This document shows positions 1 through 10,697 of a stretch of DNA of 64,000 nt, in pieces (position 1 is the stretch's first letter; each line of letters begins with the position of its first letter). Location: the NCBI RefSeq assembly GCF_047675955.1, contig NC_132909.1, forward strand, positions 41,591,931-41,655,930. Direction: 5' to 3'. The notes below the pieces were generated by a model. It searched no databases. It was not told the origin of the DNA and was given only the letters and a program-made list of their open reading frames with translations. The DNA is from Chlorocebus sabaeus. Its lineage: Eukaryota; Chordata; Mammalia; Primates; Cercopithecidae. A program made the translations under genes and the position numbers.

Positions 1-1073
1 CATGTTTTCCTGGCCCCGGGATCCATCCTGAAGCTAGGAATTCAATTAAGAAACTGACAAAGGAAAAACCTTAAAACTACTGAAACTTTTGTCTGTATAT
101 TTCTGTGTTGTGTGTGTGATATAAAAGAGCTCTGATTAATTGGTTTAAAAACAATAACAGCTTAAATCATATATTTTGTCAGAAAAGTAAAATGTGTAAT
201 GCCTTTTAGTAGATGTGACAAGTAATCTTTTGGCAATTAAACAGTTGTAAAGATTATTGGAAAAATAAAATGTCTTCAAAATATAAACATTTGATCAAAA
301 TTATACAGGTCAGATATTAGGTTTACCAAATATTTTAAGGTCATAAACTGCTTCTTTGACTTTTAAAAATTGTTCAATTTTCCTACCTTGAAGCCATTAG
401 ATTCTAAATAAGGCCTGGGGACATATGGAATTAGTCATGCCCCCTTACTATACAAAGAAGGTTATAAAGAGGAAAGGTTTTATATTAAAAAAAAATCTTG
501 TATAGCAAATTCTTTTCCTAAAATAAAATGACTGGTTATTTAAAAAGAGGGATGTTGAGGACAAATCAGAAAGTCCAAACATATTGTAGACAGTCTGTAT
601 AAGAAACGAAAGCATTAGTGAAAGGTATTTTATATAAGAAATGTTATACAATTAAAGGTGATTAGACCTTCTGAATACTTCATAAAATGCCACTAAGGCT
701 CTTACTGTACAACTTGCCAGCTTTACAGCTAGGTAGGGCCTGGGGCACAAGGAATTAGTTACACCTTCTAACTATTAATACACTGGAAAGAGTCAGACCT
801 TATCTACACTTGTGCCTGGGTCCTAGACTCAACACCTAGTACACAACTAAAATCCCACTTACCACGGTTTTCACCATAGGTAAAAGTTACTAAGAATTAA
901 CATTGTAACATGGAATTTTGACTACTATAAAACAGTTTTATATGCAAGGTATACAAAGAAAATGAAATGTGTTTTTGATAGTTTATAAAAAATAGAAATG
1001 TAGATTTGTCTAGATTAAAAGGTTGTTTCAAATTAGATAGAATAAAACTGAAAGTTTTAACCAATTGTGGATA
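1..1073. other. AT-rich non-coding stretch, unassigned
   Basis: No gene is visible. The sequence is AT-rich, with one short internal duplication: a block at about 411-457 (GGCCTGGGGACATATGGAAT and what follows) recurs with mismatches at about 737-785. The texture (short A-rich runs, scattered stops) could be ERV interior, but no family is recognised. Confidence 0.5.
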
Positions 1074-1382
1074 ATTTTTTTTTTTTTTTTTTTTTTTTTT
1101 AGACGGAGTCGTCGCTCTGTCGCCCAGGCTGGAGTTCTGTGGCCGGATCTCAGCTCACTGCAAGCTCTGCCTCCTGGGTTTACGACATTCTCCTGCCTAA
1201 GCCTCCCAAGTAGCTGGGACTACAGGCGCCCGCCACCTCGCCCGGCTAGTTTTTTGTATTTTTTTAGTAGAGACGGGGTTTCACCGTGTTAGCCAGGATG
1301 GTCTCGATCTCCTGTCCTCGTGATCCGCCCGTCTCGGCCTCCCAAAGTGCTGGGATTACAGGCTTGAGCCACCGTGCCCGGC
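1074..1382 (-). mobile_element. AluY, full length
   Basis: A poly-T start and CGTGCCCGGC end show a full-length minus-strand element. It carries GGCCGGATCTCAGCTC and GGCTTGAGCC, variants typical of cercopithecid AluY. Boundaries are good to a few bases. Confidence 0.93.
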
Positions 1383-1617
1383 AATTTTTGAACATTTAAT
1401 TGTAAAAGAGATTCTGTGAGCATATTGACTAAAGTTAAAGGGATATTATCCAGTTTTAATATATATTGAACACTGAGATAAAAATGACAAGCTTCTCTTA
1501 AAGCTCTGATTAACTCTTTAACAACAAAAAATGTGTAAATAGTTATGAAAGTTTTATGAGAATAATATGTTATGGTCAAACATTAAAATTGGACAAATTT
1601 GTCTAAAGATTCATTAA

Positions 1618-1861
1618 GGCCAGGCGCAGTGGCTCACATCTGTAATTCCAGCACTCTGGGAGGCCGAGGTGGGTGGATCACGAGGTCAGGAGTTCAAGAC
1701 AAGCCTGGCCAAGATGTTGAAACCCCATCTGTACTAAAAATACAAAAATTAGCCAGGCACAGTGGCAGGCACCCATAATCCCAGCTACTCAGGAGGCTGA
1801 GGCAGGAGAATCACTTGAACCTCGGTGGCAGAGGTCCAGTGAGCCGAGATCAAGCCATTGG
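1618..1861 (+). mobile_element. Alu, 3' truncated
   Basis: Starts with GGCCAGGCGCAGTGGCTCAC and runs through the A-rich linker, then stops in the right monomer (GAGCCGAGATCAAGCC) without a poly-A tail. AluS-like. Confidence 0.9.
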
Positions 1862-2013
1862 GTTTGACATCACTAATACACAAATATAATGGTGAAATTT
1901 GGATCATTTAGTATAAAAATGATACAGGAAACATTGTCAAATGTGAAATCATGTTTTACTCTTTTTGGACTATATTTGTATAAATATGCTATTGGTGTGT
2001 GCTTCAAAATTAT

Positions 2014-2339
2014 AGGGCCAGGCAACATGGCTGACGTCTGTAATCCCAGCACTTTGGGATGCCAAGATGAGCAGATCGCTTGAGGTCAAGGGTTCAAGAC
2101 CAACCTGGCCAACAAGGTGAAACCTCCGTCTCTACTAAAAATACAAAAATTACCAGGCATTGTAGCATGCAACTATAGTGTGGTAGCATGCACCCAGCTG
2201 CTCTGCTCTGGTGGCTGAGGCAGGAGAATCACTGGAACCCAGGAGGCAGAGGTTGCAGTAAGCCAAGATCATACCACTGCACTCCAGCCTGAGCAAAAGA
2301 GTAAGACTCCATCTCAAAAAAAAAAAAAAAAAAAAAGAA
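2014..2339 (+). mobile_element. Alu, full length
   Basis: Left and right monomers and a terminal poly-A run are present. A short irregular duplication (GCATTGTAGCATGCAACTAT, then TGGTAGCATGCACC) disturbs the middle. Confidence 0.9.
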
Positions 2340-2380
2340 ACCACTATAATTCTAATATGACTAAGTGTATGTTATTAATA

Positions 2381-2652
2381 ATTGCACTTTGGGAGGCTGA
2401 GGCGAGTGGGTCACCTGAGATCATGAGTTCAAGACCAACCTGTCCAACATGGTGAAACCCCATCTCTACTAAAAATACAAAACTTAGCCGGGTATGATGG
2501 CAGGTGCCTGTAATCCTAGCTATTTGGGAGGCTGAGGCGGGACAGTCGCTTGAACCTGGGAGGCAGAGGTTGCAGTGAGCCAAGATTGCACCACTACACT
2601 CCAGCCTAGAGGACAGAACAAGACTCCATCTCAAAAAATAATAATAATAATT
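2381..2652 (+). mobile_element. Alu, 5' truncated
   Basis: Begins inside the left monomer at GCACTTTGGGAGGCTGAGG and ends in a TAA-repeat tail (AATAATAATAATAATT). Confidence 0.9.
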
Positions 2653-2880
2653 ACAATTGTTACCTAAAATAATTGTATGCCACAGAGCTAACCAAATTTC
2701 CTTGACAATCATGTTCTTTTTCTACTGTAACTGCGCTAAAACTTGGCCATCTGGACAATCATCTTGTGTCAATCCTCTTCAAAAGATGATTTGTAGTCAA
2801 CTATAAGACATTGACAGATGTTCCTAAATGCAAGTTTTTGATAACATTAGAAATTGTGACATTAGAATAGAGGAAGAGCT

Positions 2881-3091
2881 TTTTTTGTTTGTTTTTTTGA
2901 GATGGAGTCTCACTCTGTCACCCATGCTGGAGTGCAGTGGCATGATCTCAGCTCACTGCAAGCTCCAATTCCCAGGTTCACGCCATTCTCCTGCCTCAGC
3001 CTCCCAACTAGCTGGGACTACAGGTGCCTGCAACCATGCCCAGCTGGGTTTTTTTGTATTTTTAGTAGACACGAAGTTTCTCCATGTTAGC
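2881..3091 (-). mobile_element. Alu, left part of an inverted Alu-Alu chimera
   Basis: Minus-strand Alu starting with its poly-T tail and breaking off at CTCCATGTTAGCC. It is joined directly to a plus-strand Alu fragment with no intervening unique DNA. Confidence 0.85.
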
Positions 3092-3219
3092 CTGTAATCC
3101 CAGTTATTCAGGAGGCTGAGGCAGGAGAATCATTTGAACCATGGAGTTGGAGGTTGCAGTGAGCTGAGATCGCACCACTGCACTCCAGCCTGGGCAACAG
3201 AGTGAGACTCCATCTCAAC
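3092..3219 (+). mobile_element. Alu right-monomer fragment, inverted partner
   Basis: Begins at TGTAATCCCAGTTATTCAGG and runs to CTCCATCTCAA. It is the plus-strand right half of an Alu fused head-on to the preceding minus-strand copy, giving potential hairpin arms of roughly 120 bases. Confidence 0.85.
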
Positions 3220-3819
3220 TCACCCACATTGGCCCTTCATCTTTTACCTATCAAGGCGTAAGTTTGTCCATATAGAAAGTTGGCTGCAAAATCATTTTCA
3301 TGTAAAAGTATAGCTCATGAATGCACACAAGAGACCCCTTTTTTATTCTGTCATTTGGAGAGCCGTAAGAAAAGAGCAGTGTACTAAGAATGTCATGATA
3401 GTAGAGATGTATTTCTTGATTTTTTATCTTGTTAAAAAAAAAGCTATCCATATCAATGTTACCATCTGTTTTTGAAGAGAAGCTTCCCTGGTTAGCTTTA
3501 CCTTAAGACCTCCAATGGGTATACAATTGCAAGAGTTTGGAGGGGCCCTTCTGAGTCACGAGATTATCAACCCGAGGTTTAAAGTCCTGAAGTCTTGCTG
3601 CAATGTAGATGGCAGGCAGACTCAATCTCTGGCTTCTAGATTAAAGGTTTTATAGTATTCCATCAGTAGACCATTAAAAGCATTCTTTACCTAGTGAAAA
3701 TATGCTTTGCCATAATTTATTAAAGCTTTGCTACATTTAGTCATATTAGACTTCAGTAGCAGAAGATACATGAGGTTCTATTATCAGGTTCATAAGCCTT
3801 CCAAATACTATTTTATAAT
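3220..3819. other. Unassigned non-coding sequence, possibly ERV remnant
   Basis: No gene or recognised repeat. The part at about 3,475-3,640 has a more even base composition than its surroundings and could be decayed retroviral interior on either strand, but no motif supports a family. Confidence 0.4.
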
Positions 3820-4271
3820 TGCCATGTGCATCCATGTGAAGAGAACACCAAACAGGCTTTGTGTGAGCAACTTGGCTGTTTATTTCACCTGGGTGCAGGC
3901 GGGCTGAGTCCGAAAAGAGAGTCAGCGAAGGGAGATAAGGGTGGGGCCGTTTTATAGGTTTTGGGTAGGTAAAGAAAAATTACAGTCAAAGGGGGGTTGT
4001 TCTCTGGCGGGCAAGAGTGGGGGTTACAAGGTGCTTAGTGGGGGAGTTTTTGAGCCAGGATGAGCCAGGAAAAGGAATTTTACAAGATAATATCATTGCT
4101 TAAGGCAAGGACCGGCCATTTTCACTTCTTTTGTGGTGGAATGTCATTGGTTAAGGCGAGGCAGGGCATTTGCACCTCTTTTGTGATTCTTCAGTTACAT
4201 CAGGCCATCTGGGCATATATGGGCAAGTCACGTGGGATGCGATGGCTTGACTTGTGCTCAGAGGCCTGACA
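3820..4271 (-). mobile_element. Solo LTR7 (HERV-H family LTR)
   Basis: Reverse-complement reading starts TGTCAGGCCTCTGAGC and ends CACATGGCA, with the LTR7 landmarks GACTCTCTTTTCGGACTCAG and GGTGAAATAAACAGCC (polyadenylation signal AATAAA) in order. The 5-base sequence ATAAT flanks it on both sides (3815-3819 and 4272-4276), a clean target-site duplication. No internal retroviral sequence is attached, so this is a solo LTR left by LTR-LTR recombination. It faces away from the LTR7C at 6,209. Confidence 0.92.
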
Positions 4272-4419
4272 ATAATAGTCAACACATTTTTTCACTCTCA
4301 GTTAACCTGATCGTCATCAATCTGCAATTACAAAAGCAATTCAGTCAATTTAGTTAGCTTTGTTCAATATTACTGTTTCTGTAATACCTTATTTAACAGT
4401 TTTATAATGAAAGGAATGA

Positions 4420-4790
4420 GGCAAATCCCCCATATATCTCCCAACTTCCTGAGCCCAGCACAAACACATTCCTCCATATTTCTTTCAAACTTCAGAAAAA
4501 CATCACCTGGGAAATCTCCGATAAGGAATGCTAAATGTACAATGTTAACCAATTGTAATGCTGTAACCGAGAGAATTACCTTGTTCCCTGTAACTTTACA
4601 TATCCTGTTTACATCAGGCTATAAAAAGCAAGCACTCGCATTGTTCGAGGCCCTCTTGTATGCTGTGGAATGGAGGGACCAAGTTCGAACTTGTAGTAAA
4701 GATCCTTGCCGCTTGGCTTTGACTCTGGACTCTGGTGGTCTTCTTTGGGGAACAAACGGTCTGGGTATAACAATAACATGTCTAGTGAAA
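4420..4790 (+). mobile_element. ERV LTR fragment, family unresolved
   Basis: A TATA-like box (TATAAAAAG, 4620-4628) lies about 70 bases upstream of a polyadenylation-like AGTAAAGATCC, followed by CTTGCCGCTTGGCTTTGAC. This order (promoter, short R region, poly-A signal, U5) is typical of a retroviral LTR. The 5' boundary is a guess; I do not recognise the family with certainty. Confidence 0.6.
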
Positions 4791-4899
4791 TAAGTATCTT
4801 TATTATTGGATAATTTTTTAGAAATGTTTCACTAGCAAAACATATTTCCTAATATTATTTTGGCTACTGTTATAACATCAGACTTTTTGCATGAGAAAA

Positions 4900-5198
4900 C
4901 ATTTTTTTTTTTTTTTGAGACGGAGTTTCGCTCTTATTGCCCAGACTGGAGTGCAATGGCATGATCTCGGCTCACCGCAACCTCTGCCTCCCGGGTTCAA
5001 GCGATTATCCTGCCTCAGCCTCCTGAGTAGTTGCGATTACAGGTACGTGCCACCATGCCCAGCTAATTTTGTATTTTTAGTAGAGACAGGGTTTCTCCAT
5101 GTTGGTCAGGCTGGCCTTGAACTCCCCACCTCAGGTGATCCACCAGCCTCGGCCACCCAAAGTATTGGGATTACAGGCATGGGCCACCATGCCCGGCC
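4900..5198 (-). mobile_element. Alu, full length
   Basis: Poly-T start, GAGACGGAGTTTCGCTC and CATGCCCGGCC end. AGAAAAC flanks both ends as a probable target-site duplication. Confidence 0.93.
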
Positions 5199-5256
5199 TA
5201 AGAAAACTTTTATTCTAGAGAAAACGTGAATTAAAAATGACAATTAAATAAAATTT

Positions 5257-5548
5257 CTTTTTTTTTTCTTTTTTTTTAAGGCAGAGCCTCACTTGTCTTC
5301 AGTGCGGTTGTGCAATCTTGGCTCACTGCAACCTCCGCCTCCTGGGTTCAAGTGATTCTCCTGCCTCTGTCTCCTAAGTGACTGGGATTACAGGTGGGTG
5401 CCACCACGTCTCGCTATTTTGTATTTTTAGTAGAGACAGAGTTTCGCCATGTTGGCCAGGCTGGTCTCAAACTCCTGACCTCAAGAGATCTACTCACTTC
5501 TGCCTCCCAAAATGCTGGGATTATAGGTGTGAGCCACCGCACCTGGCC
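5257..5548 (-). mobile_element. Alu, full length
   Basis: T-rich tail, diverged left end (AAGGCAGAGCCTCACTTG) and CACCTGGCC end. AAAATTTCTTT occurs on both sides as a probable target-site duplication. Confidence 0.9.
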
Positions 5549-5662
5549 TAAAATTTCTTTACAAATGTTTAAATAGCCCATCAGGTAGCAGAAATGTACA
5601 TGAAGTTTTGATTGTCTTCTCAGGATTCTATGTTTGACCAAAAAAAAAAAAAAAAAAAAAAT

Positions 5663-6208
5663 GGTCCTAACCTAAAGGGGTGGCCTGCCCCTCCAAACCT
5701 GTGGTGTTTCACCTCAGGTGGAAAGAGAGACTTGAGAAAAGAAAATAAAGTATAGAGATAAAGTATAGAGAAAGAAAAGTGGGCCCAGGGGCCTGGCGCT
5801 CAGCATACAGAGGAGCCGCGCTGGCACAGGTCTCTGAGTTCCCTCAGTATTTATTGATCATTAGGGGTATGTGGCAGGACAATAGGGTAATAGTGGGGAG
5901 AGGGTCAGCAGGAAAACAGGTAAACAAAGATCTCTGTGTCATACATAAGTTTAAGGAAAGGTGCTGTTCCTTGATGTGCGTATATACAAACATCTCCACA
6001 AACATTTCTGTGCATTAAAGAGCAGCATTACTGCTAGCAAGTCTCACCTCCAGCCATAAGGTGGTTTTCTCCTATCTCAGTAAATAGAACATACAAGAGT
6101 TTTACACCGAGACATTCCATTGCCCAGGGACGAGCAGGAGACAGATGTCTTCCTCTATCTCAACTGCAAAGAGGCCTTCCTCTTTCACTAATCCTCCTCA
6201 GTATGGAC
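5663..6208 (-). mobile_element. HERV-K-type (LTR5-like) LTR, 5' truncated
   Basis: Read on the minus strand it has betaretroviral HERV-K LTR landmarks: CAATGGAATGTCTCGGTGTA, a CTGACCCTCTCCCCACTATT block, ATGATCAATAAATACTGAGG with the polyadenylation signal, and a GGAGGGGCAGGCCACCCCTT end. The upstream half is missing: it stops at CTGAGGAGGATTAGTG, abutting the LTR7C. A run of A bases lies just left of its 3' end. The subfamily (LTR5, LTR13 or another HML group) is not settled. Confidence 0.75.
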
Positions 6209-6635
6209 TGTCAGGCCTCTGAGCCCAAGCTAAGCCATCATGTCCCCAGTAATCTGCAGGTATACATCCAGATGGCCTGAAGCAACTGAAGATCCACAGA
6301 AGTGAAAATAGCTTAACTGATGACATTCCACCATTGTGATTTGTTTCTACTCCACCCTAACTGATCAAAGTTCTTTATAATCTCTCCCACCCTTAAGAAG
6401 TTTCTTTGTAATTCTCCCCACCCTTGAGAATGTACTTTGTGAGATCCACCCCCTGCCTGCGAAACATTACTTTTAACTCCACTGCCCATCCCAAAACCTG
6501 TAAGAACTCATGATAATCCCACCACCTTTTCTGACTCTCTTTTCGGACTCAGTCCGCCTGCACCCAGGTGAAATAAACAGCCATGTTGCTCACACAAAGC
6601 CTGTTTGTGATCTCTTCATACAGACACGTGAAACA
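6209..6635 (+). mobile_element. LTR7C, 5' LTR of a truncated HERV-H
   Basis: Starts TGTCAGGCCTCTGAGCCC and ends ACACGTGAAACA. It shares the HERV-H LTR core (TTTTCGGACTCAGTCCGCC, GGTGAAATAAACAGCC) but has the repeated CTCCCACCCTTAAGAAG / CTCCCCACCCTTGAGAATG unit that I associate with LTR7C. HERV-H leader follows immediately, so this is a 5' LTR and not a solo LTR. No matching 3' LTR is in the window. Confidence 0.88.
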
Positions 6636-7044
6636 TTTGGTACCAAAGATCCGGGTCAGCGGGACTCCTTCCAGAGACCAGTCCACTGTCCTCATCCTCA
6701 CTCCAAGAAGAGATCCACCTACGACCTCGGATCCTCAGGCCAACCAGCCCAAGGAACATCTCACCAATTTTAAATCGGGTAAGCGGCCTCTTTTTACTCT
6801 CTTCTCCAACCTCTCTCACTATCCCTAAACCTCTTTCTCCTTTCAATCTTGGTGCCAACCTTCAATCTCTCCCCTCTCTTGACTTCAATTCCTTTCATTT
6901 TCTGGTAGAGACAAAGGAGACACGTTTTATCCCTGGACTCAAAAGTCCGCGCCGCCTTCCTTTGGTGGACTCAAAAGTCCGGCGCCGCCGGTCACGGACT
7001 CGGGAAGGCAGCCTTCCTTTGGTGTTTAATCATTGCGGGGACGC
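6636..7044 (+). mobile_element. HERV-H internal leader, first part
   Basis: Directly after the LTR lies a degraded primer-binding-site-like TGGTACCAAAGATCCGGG (about 6638-6655), then known HERV-H leader sequence with GTAAGCGGCCTC at the presumed leader splice donor and a CT-rich stretch. Two copies of GGACTCAAAAGTCCG occur near 6,932-6,980. The stretch stops at GGGGACGC where the nested solo LTR is inserted. No open retroviral frame is present. Confidence 0.85.
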
Positions 7045-7546
7045 TGTTTTGTTTCATTTAATTTAATGTAACTTAATTTAGGAGAGCTAAGTAATTAAAC
7101 ATGAGGCCAAAGTACATAAGAAAGTGGCAGTCTTTTATTGCAAATAAGCATACACTCTCGGACGAGGTTCTCTGGTCCTCAGGTGTGGGGGGCCAGGGAA
7201 GTCGCCCGGGCGCTCTCGGGTGATGTTCTCCGGTCCACAAATGCGGGGGCTGAAGAAGTCACCCCGGCTCCTGCCGGCAGCGGACTTTTATGCATTGGTA
7301 CTGGAAGGGGGAGGGCAGTGGGCGGGATAAGGGTGTGATAGGGGCGTCTCCGTAGGCGTGGCCGGGTAAGTTTCGATCTCTTCGGATTGACATCACCTGG
7401 CGTATGCTGAGTTGATCTGCATCTTCCCGGGGCGGGCTGCATTTTCCCGCACTCGGGAAAGTTGGTGAGGAAGAACCCAGAAGCAACATGGATTATGCCT
7501 TCTTGTTCACCTTCCTCCATCTTGTCCCTTCTCCCTCACCCAAACA
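7045..7546 (-). mobile_element. Solo LTR of a gammaretrovirus-like ERV nested in HERV-H
   Basis: A 502-base GC-rich block interrupts HERV-H. On the minus strand it starts TGTTTGGGTGAGGG and ends GAAACAAAACA, giving short inverted ends (TGTTT...AAACA). ACGC flanks it at 7041-7044 and 7547-7550, a perfect 4-base duplication as made by gammaretrovirus integrases. On the minus strand a TATA-like GCATAAAAG (7285-7293) precedes AATAAA (7134-7139) by about 145 bases, fitting U3-R-U5 order. No internal sequence remains. I cannot name the family; several such ERVs colonised Old World monkeys recently. Confidence 0.85.
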
Positions 7547-8267
7547 ACGCCTCTCTCACTATTCACCCATGTTCCCTTGGTGTCTGATCTCTGCGGGGAC
7601 GCCTGCCTTGATCATTCACCCACGTTCCCTTGGTGGCAAGTCAATTGTGGGGACACCTGCTTTGGCTGCTCACCCACATTGCAACCCAGAGCTGCACCCC
7701 ATCCCCTTCTCTGTGTTTCTACCCTTCTCTTTAAACTTGCCTCCTTCACTATGGGCAACTTTCCACCCTCCATTCCTCCTCCTTCTCCCTTAGCCTGTGT
7801 TCTCAAGAACTTAAAACCTCTTCAACTCTCGCCTGACCTAAAAATCTAAGCGTCTTATTTTCTTCTGCAATACCGCTTGATCCCAGTACAAACTCGACAG
7901 TAGTTCCAAGTGGGCAGAGAATGGCACTTTCGATTTGTCTATCCTACAAGATTTAGATAATTTTTGTTGAAAAATGGGCAAATGGTCTGAGGTGCCTGAC
8001 GTCCAGGCATTCTTTTACTCATTGGTCCCTCCCTAGTCTCTGCTCCTAGTGCAACTCATCCCAAATCTTTCTTGTTTCTCTCCTGTCAGTCTCCACCCCA
8101 AGTTCTGAGTCCTTTGTATTCTTCTTTTCCACAGACTCATTTGACCTCTCCCCTTCTCTCCAGCCTGCTCCTCGCCAGATCAAGCCAGGTCCCAATTCTT
8201 CCTCAGCCTCTGCTCCCCCACCTATAATCCTTCTATTACCTCCCCTCCTCACACCTGGTCTGGCAAA
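7547..8267 (+). mobile_element. HERV-H internal sequence, second part (gag-proximal), truncated
   Basis: HERV-H resumes after the solo LTR and continues through the CT-rich leader into gag-proximal sequence (CCTGTGTTCTCAAGAACTTA, CAGGCATTCTTTTACTC). It ends at CTCACACCTGGTCTGG near 8,267, after which similarity stops. Reading frames are broken by stops and small indels, so no protein product is expected. The rest of gag, pol, env and the 3' LTR are absent. Confidence 0.85.
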
Positions 8268-9428
8268 AGATGTGCATACAGCACTCATGATGAGGGGGTG
8301 CTGTTAGTGGCATTTCTGGGGCAGAGTCTGCCCCCATGGGAAACTTCAGCAAACTCAAGGATCTGTGTCCTGCATAACCTGGTGTGTTCCCTTGTGGCTC
8401 CCCCCATACCAGGGAGCAGCAGCAGCCATGGGCCTGCTGGCTGAGGCCCCACTGGCTACCCCTTCACTGCCTTCATTTGTTCCAGCCTCTTAGAGCTTCA
8501 GGGCTGAAGAAAGTGGATGTGGCAAATGCCACATGGTGCAATATACATTATTTACTCTCTGCTTTCTTATAAAAAGTTTGCCAACACCTGTTCTTGAGAA
8601 GTCATTTTTTTAAAAAAAAACAACTCTATATTCTTAGAGTTATATTTAATAAAGTAAACTTTTAAAAAATGTTTCACTTGAAATAAACTTTTTTGGGTAA
8701 AGTTAAAAACTGTGTCCATTACTCTCAGTCACCTTGGTTAGAATAAACCCTGAGACAACAAGCGTCCGATTATTAATGCCCTGGAAACAGGGTCCACCTG
8801 CTGCATTTTTTCTGTAACAAATATCAAATTAGTTCAATGAGAATATGGCACTCATTAAAATTAGCATCAAACTAGACCATCTGAGATATTTTTACTACCA
8901 TAAAATGGGATATCTTAAGCTGTAAAAACACACTTTGAATTTTGGTTTGTGGACATCCCCCGTGACTATGGGAGTGTTTCTGATCAAGGGAGCCTCCATG
9001 GGCATGCAACCCTGCTTGGTTCTTTTAACTCTTCCACAGCTGGTTATTTAGGATCCTCACATTTTGGGTAAATACTATAACTTGAGGCTCATTGAAATTT
9101 AAACTCTTGAATCTCAATGCCAGACTTTGTATCTATATTTTATGAACTTTAGTCCTTTTACTCTGAGCATTTACAAGCCGGCAAATTTTGTCAGGGAAAG
9201 AACAGAGCCATATTTAGCTGAATACATATTGTCAACATGACAAATGTCAAAGGGCTTACTTTTAAGCTATTTTGTGTGACTTGCTTGGTGAATGTAATAA
9301 AATAGAAGCCTATCTAAGTAATGAATTCAGAGGTAGTTCAACCAGAATTTTTATATATGTGCAAATGTTTCTGGTAAAGCAAGGATATTTTAGAGTAACT
9401 TACAGACATTTATGAATATTGGACTTGA
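8268..9428. other. Intergenic, mostly unassigned; possible MER5-type DNA-transposon piece
   Basis: No gene is visible. Around 8,545-8,600 the string TATAAAAAGTTTGCCAACAC resembles the end of MER5/Charlie hAT elements, a weak match. The rest is AT-rich with no recognised element. Confidence 0.35.
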
Positions 9429-9725
9429 GGCCGGGAGCAGTTGCTCATACCTGTAATCCCAGCACTTTCAGAGGCCAAGACAGGTGGATCATCTGAGGTT
9501 GGGAGTTCGAGACCAGCCTTACCAACATGGAGAAACCCTATCTGTACTAAAAATGCAAATTAGGTATGCATGGTGGTGCATGACTGTAATCCCAGCTACT
9601 TGGGAGACTGAGGCAGGAGAATCGTTTGAATCTGGGACGGGGGGTGTTGTGGTGAGCCAAGATAGTACCATTGCACTCCAGCCTAGGCAATAAGAGCAAA
9701 ACTCCGTCTCAAAAAAAAAAAAAAA
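9429..9725 (+). mobile_element. Alu, full length
   Basis: GAGGCCGGGAGCAGTTGCTC start, CAAAACTCCGTCTCAAAA end with poly-A tail; moderately diverged. Confidence 0.92.
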
Positions 9726-9926
9726 TTGACCTTGTATAATTTTTTACTTATATTGTTTTATCTTTAGATTTTCAGCAGTTTGACTATGATATGCCTAAGA
9801 TGTGCTTTAACTTGTATTTTCCTTGTCAGGTTGTTAACCTTCTTAGATACAAATAAGAAGGTTTTACCAATTGCTAAAGTTTTCAGCTATTAATTATTGA
9901 TGTACTTTTCTATCCCAAGTAATTTT

Positions 9927-10223
9927 TTTTTTTTTTTTTTGAGACGGAGTCTTACTCTGTCGCCCAGGGTGGAGTGCAGTGGCCGGATCTCAGCTCACTG
10001 CAAGCTCCGCCTCCCAGGTTTACGCCATTCTCCTGCCTCAGCCTCCTGAGTAGCTGGGACTACAGGCGCCCGCCACTACGCCCGGCTAGTTTTTTGTATT
10101 TTTTTAGTAGAGATGGGGTTTCACCGTGTTAGCCAGGATGGTCTCCATCTCCTGACCTCGTGATCCGCCCATCTCGGCCTCCCAAAGTGCTGGGATTACA
10201 GGCTTGAGCCACCGCGCCCGGCC
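9927..10223 (-). mobile_element. AluY, recent insertion
   Basis: Full-length AluY with GGCCGGATCTCAGCTC and GGCTTGAGCC variants. TATCCCAAGTAATTTT flanks it at 9911-9926 and from 10224, a perfect 16-base target-site duplication, so this is one of the youngest insertions here. Confidence 0.96.
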
Positions 10224-10281
10224 TATCCCAAGTAATTTTTTAATCTCTCCATTCTCTGTCTGGGACTCAGCTATCGTACAG

Positions 10282-10569
10282 GTTTTTTGTTTTGTTTTGT
10301 TTTGTTTTTTGTTTGTTTGTTTGAGATGGAGTCTCCCTCTGTTGCCCAGGCTGCAGTGCAGTGGTGCAATCTTGGCTCACTACAACCTCTGCCTCCCAGG
10401 TTCAAGCAAGTCTCATGCCTCAGCCTCCCAAGTAGCTGGGATTACAGGCACCCACCACCATGCCAGGCTAATTTTTGTAATTTTAGTAGAGATGGGGTTT
10501 CGCCATGTTGGCCAGGCTAGTCTCGAACTCCTGACCTCAGGTGATCTGCCCGCCTTGGCCTCCCAAAGG
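10282..10569 (-). mobile_element. Alu, slightly 5' truncated
   Basis: TTTTG-repeat tail then GAGATGGAGTCTCCCTCTG; the 5' end stops at CCTCCCAAAGG. CTATCGTACAGGTTTTT and CTATCTCGCAGGTTTTT flank it as a diverged target duplication. Confidence 0.92.
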
Positions 10570-10697
10570 CCTATCTCGCAGGTTTTTAAGACTTTTCATG
10601 TTTCTTTAAACTTTCTACTCTTCATGTTGAACAATTTCTGTGGCTCTATTTTCAAGTTTCTTTTTTTTTTAATCTGCTGATAAGCTCGATAGTAATT

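Noticed and set aside
6510..7849. Open frames in HERV-H leader and the nested LTR
   Set aside because: They lie in leader or LTR sequence, lack retroviral protein motifs, and are not gag, pol or env.
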